Below are positions 1 through 8,406 of a DNA stretch of 64,000 nucleotides, one piece after another. Origin of the DNA: Haloplanus rubicundus (lineage in GTDB: Archaea > Halobacteriota > Halobacteria > Halobacteriales > Haloferacaceae); the NCBI RefSeq assembly GCF_003342675.1, contig NZ_CP031148.1, positions 1,736,001 through 1,800,000 of the forward strand, written 5' to 3'. Below the pieces are notes generated by a model that was given only the letters and a program-made list of their open reading frames with translations, made no database searches and was not told the DNA's origin. How positions within the stretch are numbered: position 1 is the first letter of the stretch; every line of letters starts with the position of its first letter. Both the position numbers and the translations under genes were made by a program.

Positions 1-621
1 ACCGCGGAGCGCCCGCCTGAGCCGTCGCGGCGCCGGCCCCGCTTCCGGGCCGGGACCGGCCGGGAGCGCCCGCGCCGTGACGAGCCAGCCGGCGGCCGCG
101 CTGGTGCCACAGACGAGACAGACGGCCCGGAGCGCCGTCCGTGCGTCCAGCCCGACCAGTCGCTCGCCGCCGACGAGGACGCAGAAGCCGACGAGCAGGC
201 CGAGCGCCCAGCCGACTCCCTGCCACTCGTTGAGGCGGGTGATCCGGTCGCTCCACTCGGCTTCCGGCGCACCGACGACGGCGAGGAGCGTGAGCACGGG
301 CGTGGCCGCGGCGAAGGCGAACCAGATGGCGGCGTTGGCGGCGACGACGACGGGAACGGACTCGACGCCCGCGACGACCGCGAGCCCCCCGGCGACGACG
401 GCGACGGAACCGAGGACGTATCCACGTCGATGCCCCGTGCGGTCGGCGAGGCGACCGACGACGAGCGCACCGGGCGCGCCCGCGGCCGCCGCGGCGGCGG
501 CGAGTAGCCCCAGCGTCACCGGGCCGCCACCGAGTTCGACGACGTACAGCGGGACGACGAGCGACGCCCCCCCGAGGCCGATGGCGGCGAGGCCCCAGCC
601 GTAGAGCCAGCGGTCGGACAC
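1..621 (-). CDS. MFS transporter, N-terminal part (runs off the window)
   Basis: The minus-strand frame is open from a GTG at 621 to the window edge, giving 207 residues of an integral membrane protein that starts VSDRWLYGWGLAAIGLGG. It shows about six hydrophobic helices and, between helices 2 and 3, the stretch VVGRLADRTGHRRGY, which matches the cytoplasmic G-x-L-a-D-r-x-G-r-r loop of the major facilitator superfamily. The protein is therefore a secondary transporter; the substrate cannot be told from half a protein. The C-terminal half lies outside the window. GTG 621 is chosen because the family motif lies at the normal distance from it. It is divergent from the exchanger gene. Confidence 0.8.
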   Translation of the reverse strand, partial: MSDRWLYGWGLAAIGLGGASLVVPLYVVELGGGPVTLGLLAAAAAAAGAPGALVVGRLADRTGHRRGYVLGSVAVVAGGLAVVAGVESVPVVVAANAAIWFAFAAATPVLTLLAVVGAPEAEWSDRITRLNEWQGVGWALGLLVGFCVLVGGERLVGLDARTALRAVCLVCGTSAAAGWLVTARALPAGPGPEAGPAPRRLRRALRG

Positions 622-741
622 GCCCTGTTCCTCTCGTCCCCGACACTTATGTCATTGCTTCGGCGGGGTGGCGTCGTTCGGTGCGGTCGAGTGTCAGTTC
701 GAAGGAACACGCCTTTGTCGCCGCCCGTCGATGGGCCACCA

Positions 742-1755
742 GTGATCCCGTTCGGTCTCGTGGGCTGGGTCGTCGTCGCCATCGTCTCGACGGGCGTCAT
801 CTGGGTCGGCAGCGACCGACTCGAACGCGCCGCCGCCAAACTCAGCCGGTACTACGGCCTGCCCGTCGCCGTCCACGGCGCCGTCGTCGTCGCCGTCGGC
901 TCCAGTTTCCCCGAACTCAGCTCCGTCGTCATCAGCACGCTCCTCCACGGCGAGTTCTCGCTGGGCGTCGGCGCCATCGTCGGCAGCGCCATCTTCAACC
1001 TGCTGGTGATCCCCGCGGCCTCCGCGCTCGCCAGCGAGGAACTCGAAGCCACGCGCGACGTGGTCCACAAGGACGCCCAGTTCTACATCATCAGCGTCCT
1101 CGTCCTCTTCATCACCTTCGCCCTCGGCGCGACGTACGTCCCCGGCGGGACGAACGAGGCGGCGATACTCACGCCGACGCTCGCGCTCCTCCCCCTCCTC
1201 ACCTACGGCGTCTACGTCTTCCTCCAGTATCAGGACACCCGCGACCACGCCGCCAAGCCCGCTGACGGGGTCGACCCACGCCGGGAGTGGGGGCTGCTCG
1301 CCGTCGCCCTCGTCCTCATCGCCGTCGGCGTCGAGGGCGTCGTCAGTGCCGCCCTCGCGTTCGGCGACGCCTTCGACACGCCCCCGTTCCTCTGGGGGTT
1401 GACCGTCATCGCCGCCGCCACGAGCCTGCCGGACACCATCGTCAGCGTCCGCGCCGCCGCGGACGACGACGACGTGACCAGCCTCACGAACGTCCTCGGG
1501 AGCAACACGTTCAACCTCCTCGTCGCCATCCCCGTCGGCGTCATCCTCGCGGGGTCGGCGACCATCGACTTCCTCGTCGCCATCCCCATGATGGGCTTTC
1601 TCGCGTTCGCGACGCTCGTGTTCATCGTCGCCACCCGGACCCATCTCGAACTCACGAATCTCGAAGCCTACGCCCTCCTCGGGCTGTACGGCGTGTTCCT
1701 GCTGTGGATGGTGCTCGAAACGGCCGGGGTCGTCGACGGGGTGCAGGGCATCTGA
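742..1755 (+). CDS. Sodium/calcium exchanger family membrane protein
   Basis: A 337-residue CaCA-superfamily cation antiporter, which would expel calcium or another cation against sodium or protons. The two inverted alpha repeats are visible: GSSFPELSS followed by GSAIFNLLV (from about residue 53) and TSLPDTIVS followed by GSNTFNLLV (from about residue 227). About ten membrane segments flank a short acidic loop. The second repeat has Asp231 where the first has the usual Glu58. I chose GTG 742 over the in-frame ATG 649 because the extra 31 residues are Arg-rich and unlike the family, whereas the first helix begins right after 742. Confidence 0.85.
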   Translation: MIPFGLVGWVVVAIVSTGVIWVGSDRLERAAAKLSRYYGLPVAVHGAVVVAVGSSFPELSSVVISTLLHGEFSLGVGAIVGSAIFNLLVIPAASALASEELEATRDVVHKDAQFYIISVLVLFITFALGATYVPGGTNEAAILTPTLALLPLLTYGVYVFLQYQDTRDHAAKPADGVDPRREWGLLAVALVLIAVGVEGVVSAALAFGDAFDTPPFLWGLTVIAAATSLPDTIVSVRAAADDDDVTSLTNVLGSNTFNLLVAIPVGVILAGSATIDFLVAIPMMGFLAFATLVFIVATRTHLELTNLEAYALLGLYGVFLLWMVLETAGVVDGVQGI

Positions 1756-1758
1756 TCC

Positions 1759-2829
1759 TCACAGCGACCCGGTGATGAACAGTTCGAACAGGATGAAGAG
1801 GACGGGGAGCAGGATCGAACTGACCAGCCGGGTGATGATCCCGATCGAGAGCGGGTAGAGCTGGACGTTCTGGTAGTCGTCGAACTCCCGTCTGGCCCGG
1901 CGAATCTCCAGTTCGAGGAGTTCGTCGTTCGTCTCGGCCAGGTCGTCGTCCGGGAGCTCCGTCTCGCCGTCCGTCGCCAGCAGGGCGAGACGGTCCTCCA
2001 GTTTGCGGATACGCTCTCGGTGGGCGTCGAGCATCTCCTCGCGGAGCTCCTGTGCCCGACGGTTCACCTTGTAGGTCGGATAGATGAAGTTGAGCGCGAC
2101 CAGCAGGACGAACAGCGCGACGCCGATGTAGACGACTTCCTCGTACGCGATGTGATTGGCAATCTGGAAGGAGAGCGGGAGCGCGAGCGACCCGAGCGAG
2201 GTGATGACGGTCATGCGAATGGCGAACGTCCCGACGGTGCTGAGGCCGCCGAGGCCGTCGGGGTGGAGCGGGTCCACGTCGAGGGTTACCTCCTCCGCGA
2301 ACGCGTAGATCACGAAGACCGTGATCAGGCCGCCGTGGGAACGCAGGCCGGCGAACAGCAGCCAGTAACAGAAGAAGCCGAGATACGCACCCCGTTCGAC
2401 GAGGGTGGTGATTCCCTGCGCCTGGAAGTAGTCCTGACCGACGACGAACACGGTGAGAACGAGCACGACCCAGACCAGCGTACTCACCCACCAGTACTTG
2501 ACGTAGTAGGTGTCGAACCGGGTCGCCAGTCGTTCCAAGGTGTCGTAGTCGCTCGCTGCCGTGATTAGCTGGATGTCGTCGAAGAACTTCGGCAGGAGTC
2601 GCTCGTCGTAGTACCACACGTCGAAGGGCGCCGGGACCACCATCAGACAGGCGAGTGCCTGCCCGACGAGAAATGCCGTCGACGCCTCCGACGGGTCGAG
2701 CGCGACGGCCGACGTTACGATCGGAATCCATCCGAGCGTCACGAACGCGACGAGGAACGGCCGGTCGACGTATCCCCGGCCCCAATCGACGATCCGACTC
2801 ACCCACAGCGACCGCGCGTTGTACTGCAT
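1759..2829 (-). CDS. Polytopic membrane protein of unknown function
   Basis: This 356-residue protein has about eight hydrophobic segments, including a last one at the C-terminus (IITRLVSSILLPVLFILFEL). Between the seventh and last segments lies a soluble, highly charged region of about 90 residues (starting YPTYKVNRRAQELREEML) that looks like an antiparallel or coiled-coil helical pair. I do not recognise the family. It converges with the exchanger gene, with 3 nt between the two stops, and is not in an evident operon. The residues after the start (MQYNARSLWVSRIVDWGRGY) contain no signal peptide. Confidence 0.7.
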   Translation of the reverse strand: MQYNARSLWVSRIVDWGRGYVDRPFLVAFVTLGWIPIVTSAVALDPSEASTAFLVGQALACLMVVPAPFDVWYYDERLLPKFFDDIQLITAASDYDTLERLATRFDTYYVKYWWVSTLVWVVLVLTVFVVGQDYFQAQGITTLVERGAYLGFFCYWLLFAGLRSHGGLITVFVIYAFAEEVTLDVDPLHPDGLGGLSTVGTFAIRMTVITSLGSLALPLSFQIANHIAYEEVVYIGVALFVLLVALNFIYPTYKVNRRAQELREEMLDAHRERIRKLEDRLALLATDGETELPDDDLAETNDELLELEIRRARREFDDYQNVQLYPLSIGIITRLVSSILLPVLFILFELFITGSL

Positions 2830-2930
2830 CGGTCCGTTCGTCCCGTCTCGACTCGATGGCTTTGATTTTGGGGTGCTAATCGACTGCCTGCGCCCGAAAA
2901 TCTAACTGTCGGAAACGGTATGTCCGAGGC

Positions 2931-4343
2931 ATGGCCGAACAGGTTTCGTCCGGGAGTGTCGATCCCGATCCCGCTGCCGACGACGCGGCCGCCCCGCGAC
3001 CCGCGGATCGGCCGCTCCCACCCTATCCGTCGAGCGCCGGCCATCCCCTGTTGCACACCGTCCACGCCATGCGCGACGTGTTCGGCTTCCGCGAGCGAGC
3101 GATGGCCGATCACGACCTGATTCGGATCAAGCTCCTTGGCCCGGGGGACGTGTACCACCTCGGCCATCCGGACCACTTCGAGCGCGTGCTGCTGAACGAC
3201 CGGGAACGGTTTCGCAAGTCCGAGGACTTCCGACTCACCTTCGAGGGCGGTCTCGTAGCCGTCGAGGGGGACGCTTGGCGCCGACAGCGCGAGGTACTCC
3301 AGCCGCTGTTCTCGCGCGACAGCCTCCGTGACTACGCCGACGGCATGGTCGAGGCGGTCCGTCGTCGTCGCGACCACTGGCAGCCGGGCACCCGAATCGA
3401 CCTCGCGGCCGAGACGAGCGACCTGACGCTCGATGTCCTCTTCGCGACCCTCCTGGGTCGGAAACTCGCCGTCGACGGCGACGAGGAGATCAGAACCGCC
3501 GCCGATCGCCTCCAACACTGGTTCACGCCGACCTCGTATCCGCTTCCAACGTGGATTCCCACGCCGGCACGCCTTCGGTTCAAACGCGGGAAGCGCCGTC
3601 TCCAGTCGGTCGCCGACGGACTGCTGGACGCCGCGGCCGACGACCCGCCCGCCGATCCGGGCGAGGCCGACGACCTCCTCTCCCTGCTCGTTGCCCTCCG
3701 CGAGTCGGGCGTCGAGAGCGAAGCGCTGACCGACGACCGCCTCCGGGACCAAGTGGTGACGATGATCTTCGCCGGCCACGACACCACCGCGACGGCCATC
3801 GCCTTCGCGTTCTACGCGCTGGCCCGCTATCCCGAGGTGCGGGAGCGGTTCCACGCCGAAGTCGACGCGCTCGACGGCCAGCCGACGGTCGCCGACCTCG
3901 ACGCCCTCGACGTGACCGAACGCGTCGTCACCGAGACGCTCCGGCTCTTTCCCCCGGTGTACACGATCCCCCGCGAGGCGACGACCGACGTGGTCGTCGA
4001 CGGTTACCGTATTCCCGAGGGTGCGACGACCTGGCTCACCGTCGACCGGGTCCACCGCGACCCGCGGTTCTACGACGACCCCGATACCTTCCGACCGGGG
4101 CGGTGGGCGACCGACCTCCGGGAACGCCTGCCGGACTTCGCGTACGCGCCGTTCGGCGGCGGCCCGCGCGCCTGTATTGGACGGCAGTTCGCACTGATGG
4201 AGGCCCAGCTCGCGCTCGCGACGATCGGTCGCGACTACCACCTCGCGTGGCCCGACGACCGGACCGACGACGGTCCCCCCCGACGACTCGGGATGACGAC
4301 CCGTATGGAACCCGGGACGACCGTCCGCGTCGTCGAGCGGTGA
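2931..4343 (+). CDS. Cytochrome P450
   Basis: A 470-residue soluble P450 monooxygenase. All hallmark motifs are present: the I-helix oxygen-activation motif AGHDTT (residues 281-286), the K-helix ExxR motif E335-T-L-R338 and the heme-binding loop FGGGPRACIG with thiolate ligand Cys415. The spacing is that of full-length family members, so the gene looks intact. There is no N-terminal membrane anchor; the first 30 residues are a polar, proline-rich extension. Electrons would come from ferredoxin, but no ferredoxin or reductase gene is adjacent. The substrate is unknown; haloarchaeal P450s have been discussed for carotenoids and fatty acids. Confidence 0.93.
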   Translation: MAEQVSSGSVDPDPAADDAAAPRPADRPLPPYPSSAGHPLLHTVHAMRDVFGFRERAMADHDLIRIKLLGPGDVYHLGHPDHFERVLLNDRERFRKSEDFRLTFEGGLVAVEGDAWRRQREVLQPLFSRDSLRDYADGMVEAVRRRRDHWQPGTRIDLAAETSDLTLDVLFATLLGRKLAVDGDEEIRTAADRLQHWFTPTSYPLPTWIPTPARLRFKRGKRRLQSVADGLLDAAADDPPADPGEADDLLSLLVALRESGVESEALTDDRLRDQVVTMIFAGHDTTATAIAFAFYALARYPEVRERFHAEVDALDGQPTVADLDALDVTERVVTETLRLFPPVYTIPREATTDVVVDGYRIPEGATTWLTVDRVHRDPRFYDDPDTFRPGRWATDLRERLPDFAYAPFGGGPRACIGRQFALMEAQLALATIGRDYHLAWPDDRTDDGPPRRLGMTTRMEPGTTVRVVER

Positions 4344-4432
4344 ATGGGTAGCGCCCGCCATCACGGAATCCTGCCGGACCGTCACGTCGAGACTCGTAGA
4401 CCGCGACGACGGACCGCTTCGTCGGTCGCGCA

Positions 4433-4439
4433 CTTTTAT
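4433..4439 (+). promoter_or_regulatory. TATA box for the 78-residue membrane protein gene
   Basis: CTTTTAT lies 25 nt before the ATG at 4464, the spacing expected for a leaderless haloarchaeal transcript. It also argues for ATG 4464 over the upstream in-frame ATG 4344. Confidence 0.55.
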
Positions 4440-4463
4440 CCCCGTTCGTCCGTACCGTCGCGT

Positions 4464-4697
4464 ATGGCCCCGAGTCTTCGGCGCTCCGTCACCGACGCCG
4501 TTCGCAACGCCGTCCCGTTCCTCGTCATCACCGTCGTCTGGATCGTCATCACCCTCGCCATCTACGGCGTCTTCCTCGCGACGAAGCCGTCCGGAGTGAC
4601 TTACGAGCCGTGGGTACACGTCTCGGTGTTCGCCGTCCCCGGCGTCGGCTTCCTCGGTCACGTCCTCCAGCAGGCGCTCGTCGGCGGGCGGGAGTGA
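4464..4697 (+). CDS. Small two-helix membrane protein
   Basis: A 77-residue protein that starts MAPSLRRSVTDAVRN. It has one strong hydrophobic helix (about residues 17-40, AVPFLVITVVWIVITLAIYG) and a second weaker one near the C-terminus (FAVPGVGFLGHVLQQALV). I do not recognise the family. ATG 4464 is preferred over ATG 4344 because a TATA box precedes it at leaderless spacing and the upstream extension is Arg-rich, non-hydrophobic sequence. No operon partner is evident. Confidence 0.6.
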   Translation: MAPSLRRSVTDAVRNAVPFLVITVVWIVITLAIYGVFLATKPSGVTYEPWVHVSVFAVPGVGFLGHVLQQALVGGRE

Positions 4698-4766
4698 TGG
4701 CCCCGCCGTCACCCGGTAACACTCACGTCAGCACGTATTCAAGTCCCTCCGGCGCGTAGTCGCTGT

Positions 4767-5756
4767 ATGGCCGATCCGACGCCCACGCCGGGCATCCACC
4801 ACGTCACCTGCATCGCCGGCGACCCACAGCGAAACCTCGACTTCTGGGTCGAGACGCTCGGCCTCCGACTCGTCAAACGCTCCATCAATCAGGACGACCC
4901 GAGCACCTACCACTTCTTCTTCGCGGACGCGGAGGGGACGCCCGGGACGAGCATGACGTTCTTCCCGTGGTCGGACCTCCCGCAGGGGAACGTCGGGAGT
5001 GGGCAGGTCTCTCGGACCGCCTTCCGCGTCCCCGAGGGGAGTCTGGACTACTGGGAGGACCGCTTCGACGACTACGGCGTCTCATACGGGGACCGAGTGG
5101 AGCGGTTCGGCGAGACGGTGCTCCCCTTTACCGACCCCGACGGCCTCCCGGTCGAACTCGTCGAAGTCGAGATTCCGGCCGACGATCCCACGGTCCCGTG
5201 GACCGAGTTCGTCCCCGAAGACGCCGCGATTCGCGGCTTCCACTCCGTGACGCTCTGGATCGCGGACCCCCAGCCGACGATGGAACTCCTCGAGACGATG
5301 GGGCTGGAGCGCGCCGGAACCGAGCAGTCGCCGGACGACACGCCGGGCGACGAACGCACCCGCTTCGCCGCCGGCGGTCCGGTGGGCAAGTACGTCGACG
5401 TGCTCCCGACCATCGAGGGCGGGCTACAGGGTCACGGGACGGTCCACCACGTCGCCTTCCAGACGCCGACCGACGAGGATCAGGCGTCGATGCGGAGCGC
5501 CGCCCGGTCGCGCGGCCTGAACCCGACCCAACAGATCGACCGCCACTGGTTCCGCTCGGTCTACTTCCGGGAACACGGCGGCGTCCTGTTCGAACTCGCC
5601 ACGAGCGATCCGGGCTACACCAGCGACGAACCGCTCGACGACCTGGGCGGCCGCCTCGTCCTCCCCGGGACGTTCGAGGATCGGCGCGAGGAAATCGAGG
5701 CCGGACTGCCGGACGTGACGGTGCCGCGGGCGGCGACGGCCGACGCGGGCGACTGA
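4767..5756 (+). CDS. Glyoxalase/VOC-fold ring-cleaving dioxygenase (MhqO-like)
   Basis: A 329-residue protein of two tandem vicinal-oxygen-chelate modules (about residues 8-135 and 150-290). The start GIHHVTCIAGDPQRNLDFW with LGLRLVKRSINQDD, and the second module starting GFHSVTLWIADPQPTMELL, are characteristic of the MhqA/MhqO group of putative hydroquinone or catechol ring-cleaving dioxygenases. Candidate metal ligands are a His near the start of the first module, the His in GTVHHVAF and a Glu in GGVLFELATSD. The length is normal. It would detoxify quinols in the cytoplasm; the exact substrate is inferred from the family only. Confidence 0.85.
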   Translation: MADPTPTPGIHHVTCIAGDPQRNLDFWVETLGLRLVKRSINQDDPSTYHFFFADAEGTPGTSMTFFPWSDLPQGNVGSGQVSRTAFRVPEGSLDYWEDRFDDYGVSYGDRVERFGETVLPFTDPDGLPVELVEVEIPADDPTVPWTEFVPEDAAIRGFHSVTLWIADPQPTMELLETMGLERAGTEQSPDDTPGDERTRFAAGGPVGKYVDVLPTIEGGLQGHGTVHHVAFQTPTDEDQASMRSAARSRGLNPTQQIDRHWFRSVYFREHGGVLFELATSDPGYTSDEPLDDLGGRLVLPGTFEDRREEIEAGLPDVTVPRAATADAGD

Positions 5757-6043
5757 CCGCGCAGGCTACCGGCCCCGGAACACGACCGGGCGAGTTTCAC
5801 CGTGGAAAGGACCTCTAGCAGTACAGCCCTTCGAATGCGTGCATGATCGGTCGTGGATTTCGAGAACCTATCGATATGGTGTCAGAAGGTGCGTGCAAGA
5901 TATAGAGTATAGAGTTAGCAGCGCCCCTCGTTTACTCTAAATCACTCAGTGTCGAAACGGCAGTCCAACAAGCGCGCGTGTGGTTCAAGCTAAAGTTGTA
6001 GCGTCCCGCGATTTTTTTTCGGTTGAACGAACTTTGGAATTGT

Positions 6044-6439
6044 ATGAGGCGTCGTACGTGTCTCTGTCTATGCGCTGGGATCCTCTCGAGTGGGTGTCTC
6101 GGTCAGACAGACCAGCCGACGACGAAAATTTCCTGGATACACCTCGAGAATAACCGCGACGAAGCCCGTCACGTCACCGTCTTTATCGAGCGAAACGACG
6201 AGGAGGTATTCAGAGAGACCTACCAACTCGGTACCAGCGTTGAGCAATCAACGCGCAGGGTAGACGATCCCGTGAAAGGAACGGGACACTACACGGTTTA
6301 TTTCGACATCGGCGACCAAGTGGTTCACCTCCACCCCTCGGAATATGCAGACGTAACCGACCCCTGTGTCGGTATTCAGTACGCGGTTCGTGATCAAGAG
6401 ACGACGAAATTCGAACTCAAACCCATCGGTGAGTGTTAA
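6044..6439 (+). CDS. Small putative lipoprotein
   Basis: A 131-residue exported protein starting MRRRTCLCLCAGILSSGCLG: a short basic N-region, a hydrophobic core and a lipobox ending in Cys18 (LSSGC). The mature part looks like a small beta-sandwich (WIHLENNRDEARHVTVFIER, then VYFDIGDQVVHLHPSEY) and is typical of haloarchaeal lipoproteins without assigned function. I chose ATG 6044 over the in-frame TTG 6023 because it puts the Arg residues at the N-terminus. The gene is poorer in GC than its neighbours and stands alone, with a run of eight T residues at 6012-6019 just upstream. Confidence 0.6.
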   Translation: MRRRTCLCLCAGILSSGCLGQTDQPTTKISWIHLENNRDEARHVTVFIERNDEEVFRETYQLGTSVEQSTRRVDDPVKGTGHYTVYFDIGDQVVHLHPSEYADVTDPCVGIQYAVRDQETTKFELKPIGEC

Positions 6440-6956
6440 GTCTCTTCTCGGTCCGTGACGTCGAGTATAGGCGAGTCTCGTGGCCGACTCACGCTTTGTA
6501 TTCAGCACGGGCATCCAAACCTAACAGGCAAACGACTCCCGACGGACAGCATCCCAGGATCGGCATCACTGACTGTTCCCCCCGAAGATACAGCGGGAAC
6601 GGTGTTCACTATCGGTTACCTGTCTCGACAATAGGCTCCCAATCAAAGCCGCACCTCTCATTCATAAATGCATTAGATAGTACACCAAAATGTACGCCCG
6701 GAACACTAACGTCCAGCCTCATCCCTGGCGGCGTGCCGTGTCGGCTGGCTAACCCTCGTGCCGGGCGGCCGTCGAACGCGTGCGACGGCGGCACGTTTCT
6801 CGGGCGACCGCGGATCAGTACGTCCGCCGGTCACCCATGTCACGTGCCCGGGTTCTCCGCGCGGTCATCGCGCCCTGACGGGCGTGCTCGGGCGGGGACT
6901 AGAGGCACGCGAACGGTCGTACACGCCCGAGGGGTTAACGCCTTGCGGACGGTGGC
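6440..6956. other. Intergenic stretch without a recognisable gene
   Basis: About 500 nt between the lipoprotein and the flavoprotein stop. The only long frames read like shadows: low-complexity, no domain, no promoter at a sensible distance. A local AT-rich patch (about 6655-6695) breaks the high-GC background. I see no repeat, hairpin or RNA gene that I can support; it may be a gene remnant. Confidence 0.4.
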
Positions 6957-8324
6957 TCAGAAGACGTAGTCCGATTCGTGGATGCTCACGAAATCGCGGT
7001 TACGATACTTGTTCCACCGGTACCCCACGAGGAGTTTGATCGCGTCCCACCCCGCGGCGAACTTCCGCTCGAACATCCGGTAGCCCTCCTCGTCGGCGAG
7101 CATCTTCCGTGCGGTGCGGAAGATCCGATCCCAGTCCTCGGGTCGGTAGTCCCGCACCATGTCGGCCATCGTGACGTTGCGCAGAAGCTCGTCGCCGATG
7201 GCGTCCTTCCAGGCGGGGTTGTACCCCGAGAGATCGCCCGCCCCGGCCAACTCGCCCGCGATGGCGCCCGTACGGACGGCGACGTGGTCGCCGCCTTCGT
7301 GAAACGCCGAGGTGGTGCCCATCGCGCCGCCGACGACGGCGATGCCCGCCTCGACCGGCGAGTCGACGGGGCGGGTCGAAGAGATGGGGTACGTTTCGGT
7401 GCCCTTCGCCTTGGCGCGGTCCTCGACGAGCGGGAAGTCGCCGGGCACGTCGTACCGGTCGCCGTACTCGTGTTCGAGGAGGCGTCGGAGGTACTCGCTC
7501 CCGCCCGGAATCGTCTCGTCCTCGGGGCGGAGGAGGGCGTACGCGTCCCGGTCGGCCACGGCGTCGACGTCGAGGCCGATGGGCATCGTCAGCCCGATTC
7601 GGGCCACGTCGTCGTCGTTCGGGAAGATCCACGGGTAGGCGGTGTGGCCGGGAATGTACCCCCACCAGAACGTGATGGCGCCGCGGAGTTGCTCGGCCAC
7701 CTCGGCGGGGAGGCGCCGGTGTTCCTGGTACGCGATGTGGTTGGCCGTCGTCGTCCCGAGGTGGTCGGTGACGGGGAACGGGAGGAAGCGATCGAGGACG
7801 CGGTTGGTGACGGTCCGCTGGGGGCCGTCGGCGAGGATCAGGAAGTCGGCGCCTACGGCGTCGCCGCTCGCCAGTCGGAGGGTGTGCCGCGGGTCGCCGT
7901 CCGGGTCGGTCTCTACGTCCTTGACGCTCACGCCGACGCGGTAGTCGGCGCCGGCGTCCTCGGCGCGCTCTCGGAGCCAGTCGTCGAACTTCGCGCGATG
8001 GAAGGTGTAGCCGAAGGTGTCGTAGGACGATTCGATGCCCGTGCTCCGAAGCACGCAGGATTCGGTCGGACCGACGAAGGCCGCCCGATCGAGTTCCGAC
8101 AGGACGACGCCGTCCGGAAACTCGTCGGGGTGGATGCCCATGATGTCGACCCAGTAGTCCAAGATGCCCGCCGCGTCGGTGGAGTCCGGGCCGAGTCCCT
8201 CGCGGTCCGCACGGGGGACGCCCTTCTCGAAGACGAGTGCGGACGCACCGGCTTCGGCGGCCGCGTGGGCCGCCGACGCGCCGGCCGGCCCGCCGCCGAC
8301 GACGGCCACGTCCACGTGTTCCAT
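6957..8324 (-). CDS. Geranylgeranyl reductase-family FAD flavoprotein
   Basis: A 455-residue FAD-dependent oxidoreductase. The N-terminal Rossmann motif VAVVGGGPAGASAAHAAAEA (residues 5-24) binds the FAD ADP moiety, and the second dinucleotide motif FLILADGPQRTV follows at about residue 170. The C-terminal region GIAVVGGAMGTTSAFHEGG matches the third FAD motif of the geranylgeranyl reductase group, which saturates isoprenoid chains of archaeal lipids or quinones. Haloarchaea carry several paralogues, so its substrate is uncertain. A Shine-Dalgarno-like GGAGGT lies 5 nt before the ATG at 8322-8324, and a TATA box is at 8348-8358. The gene is divergent from the 2-hydroxyacid dehydrogenase gene. 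Confidence 0.82.
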   Translation of the reverse strand: MEHVDVAVVGGGPAGASAAHAAAEAGASALVFEKGVPRADREGLGPDSTDAAGILDYWVDIMGIHPDEFPDGVVLSELDRAAFVGPTESCVLRSTGIESSYDTFGYTFHRAKFDDWLRERAEDAGADYRVGVSVKDVETDPDGDPRHTLRLASGDAVGADFLILADGPQRTVTNRVLDRFLPFPVTDHLGTTTANHIAYQEHRRLPAEVAEQLRGAITFWWGYIPGHTAYPWIFPNDDDVARIGLTMPIGLDVDAVADRDAYALLRPEDETIPGGSEYLRRLLEHEYGDRYDVPGDFPLVEDRAKAKGTETYPISSTRPVDSPVEAGIAVVGGAMGTTSAFHEGGDHVAVRTGAIAGELAGAGDLSGYNPAWKDAIGDELLRNVTMADMVRDYRPEDWDRIFRTARKMLADEEGYRMFERKFAAGWDAIKLLVGYRWNKYRNRDFVSIHESDYVF

Positions 8325-8347
8325 ATCCTACCTCCAAACGGGCGGGG

Positions 8348-8358
8348 GTATTAATGAC
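8348..8358 (-). promoter_or_regulatory. TATA box for the geranylgeranyl reductase-type gene
   Basis: On the minus strand the sequence reads GTCATTAATAC, about 25 nt before the start codon. Unlike many haloarchaeal genes, this one also has a GGAGGT (plus strand 8330-8335) close to its ATG. Confidence 0.5.
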
Positions 8359-8406
8359 CCGGAACGATGCCGAGCCTCTTTACCGGTGGCGGGTGCATCG
8401 GCCCGC

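Noticed and set aside
649-741. The 31-codon N-terminal extension of the Na/Ca exchanger starting at ATG 649.
   Set aside because: The extension is Arg-rich and does not fit the family; the first helix starts right after GTG 742.
5906-6001. A short open frame ending VWFKLKL before the lipoprotein, considered as a transposase remnant.
   Set aside because: Too short to assign, with no terminal repeats or matching element in the window.
6433-6969. A 178-codon open frame downstream of the lipoprotein gene.
   Set aside because: Compositionally it is noise without a domain, promoter or ribosome-binding site, and its end overlaps the flavoprotein stop region.
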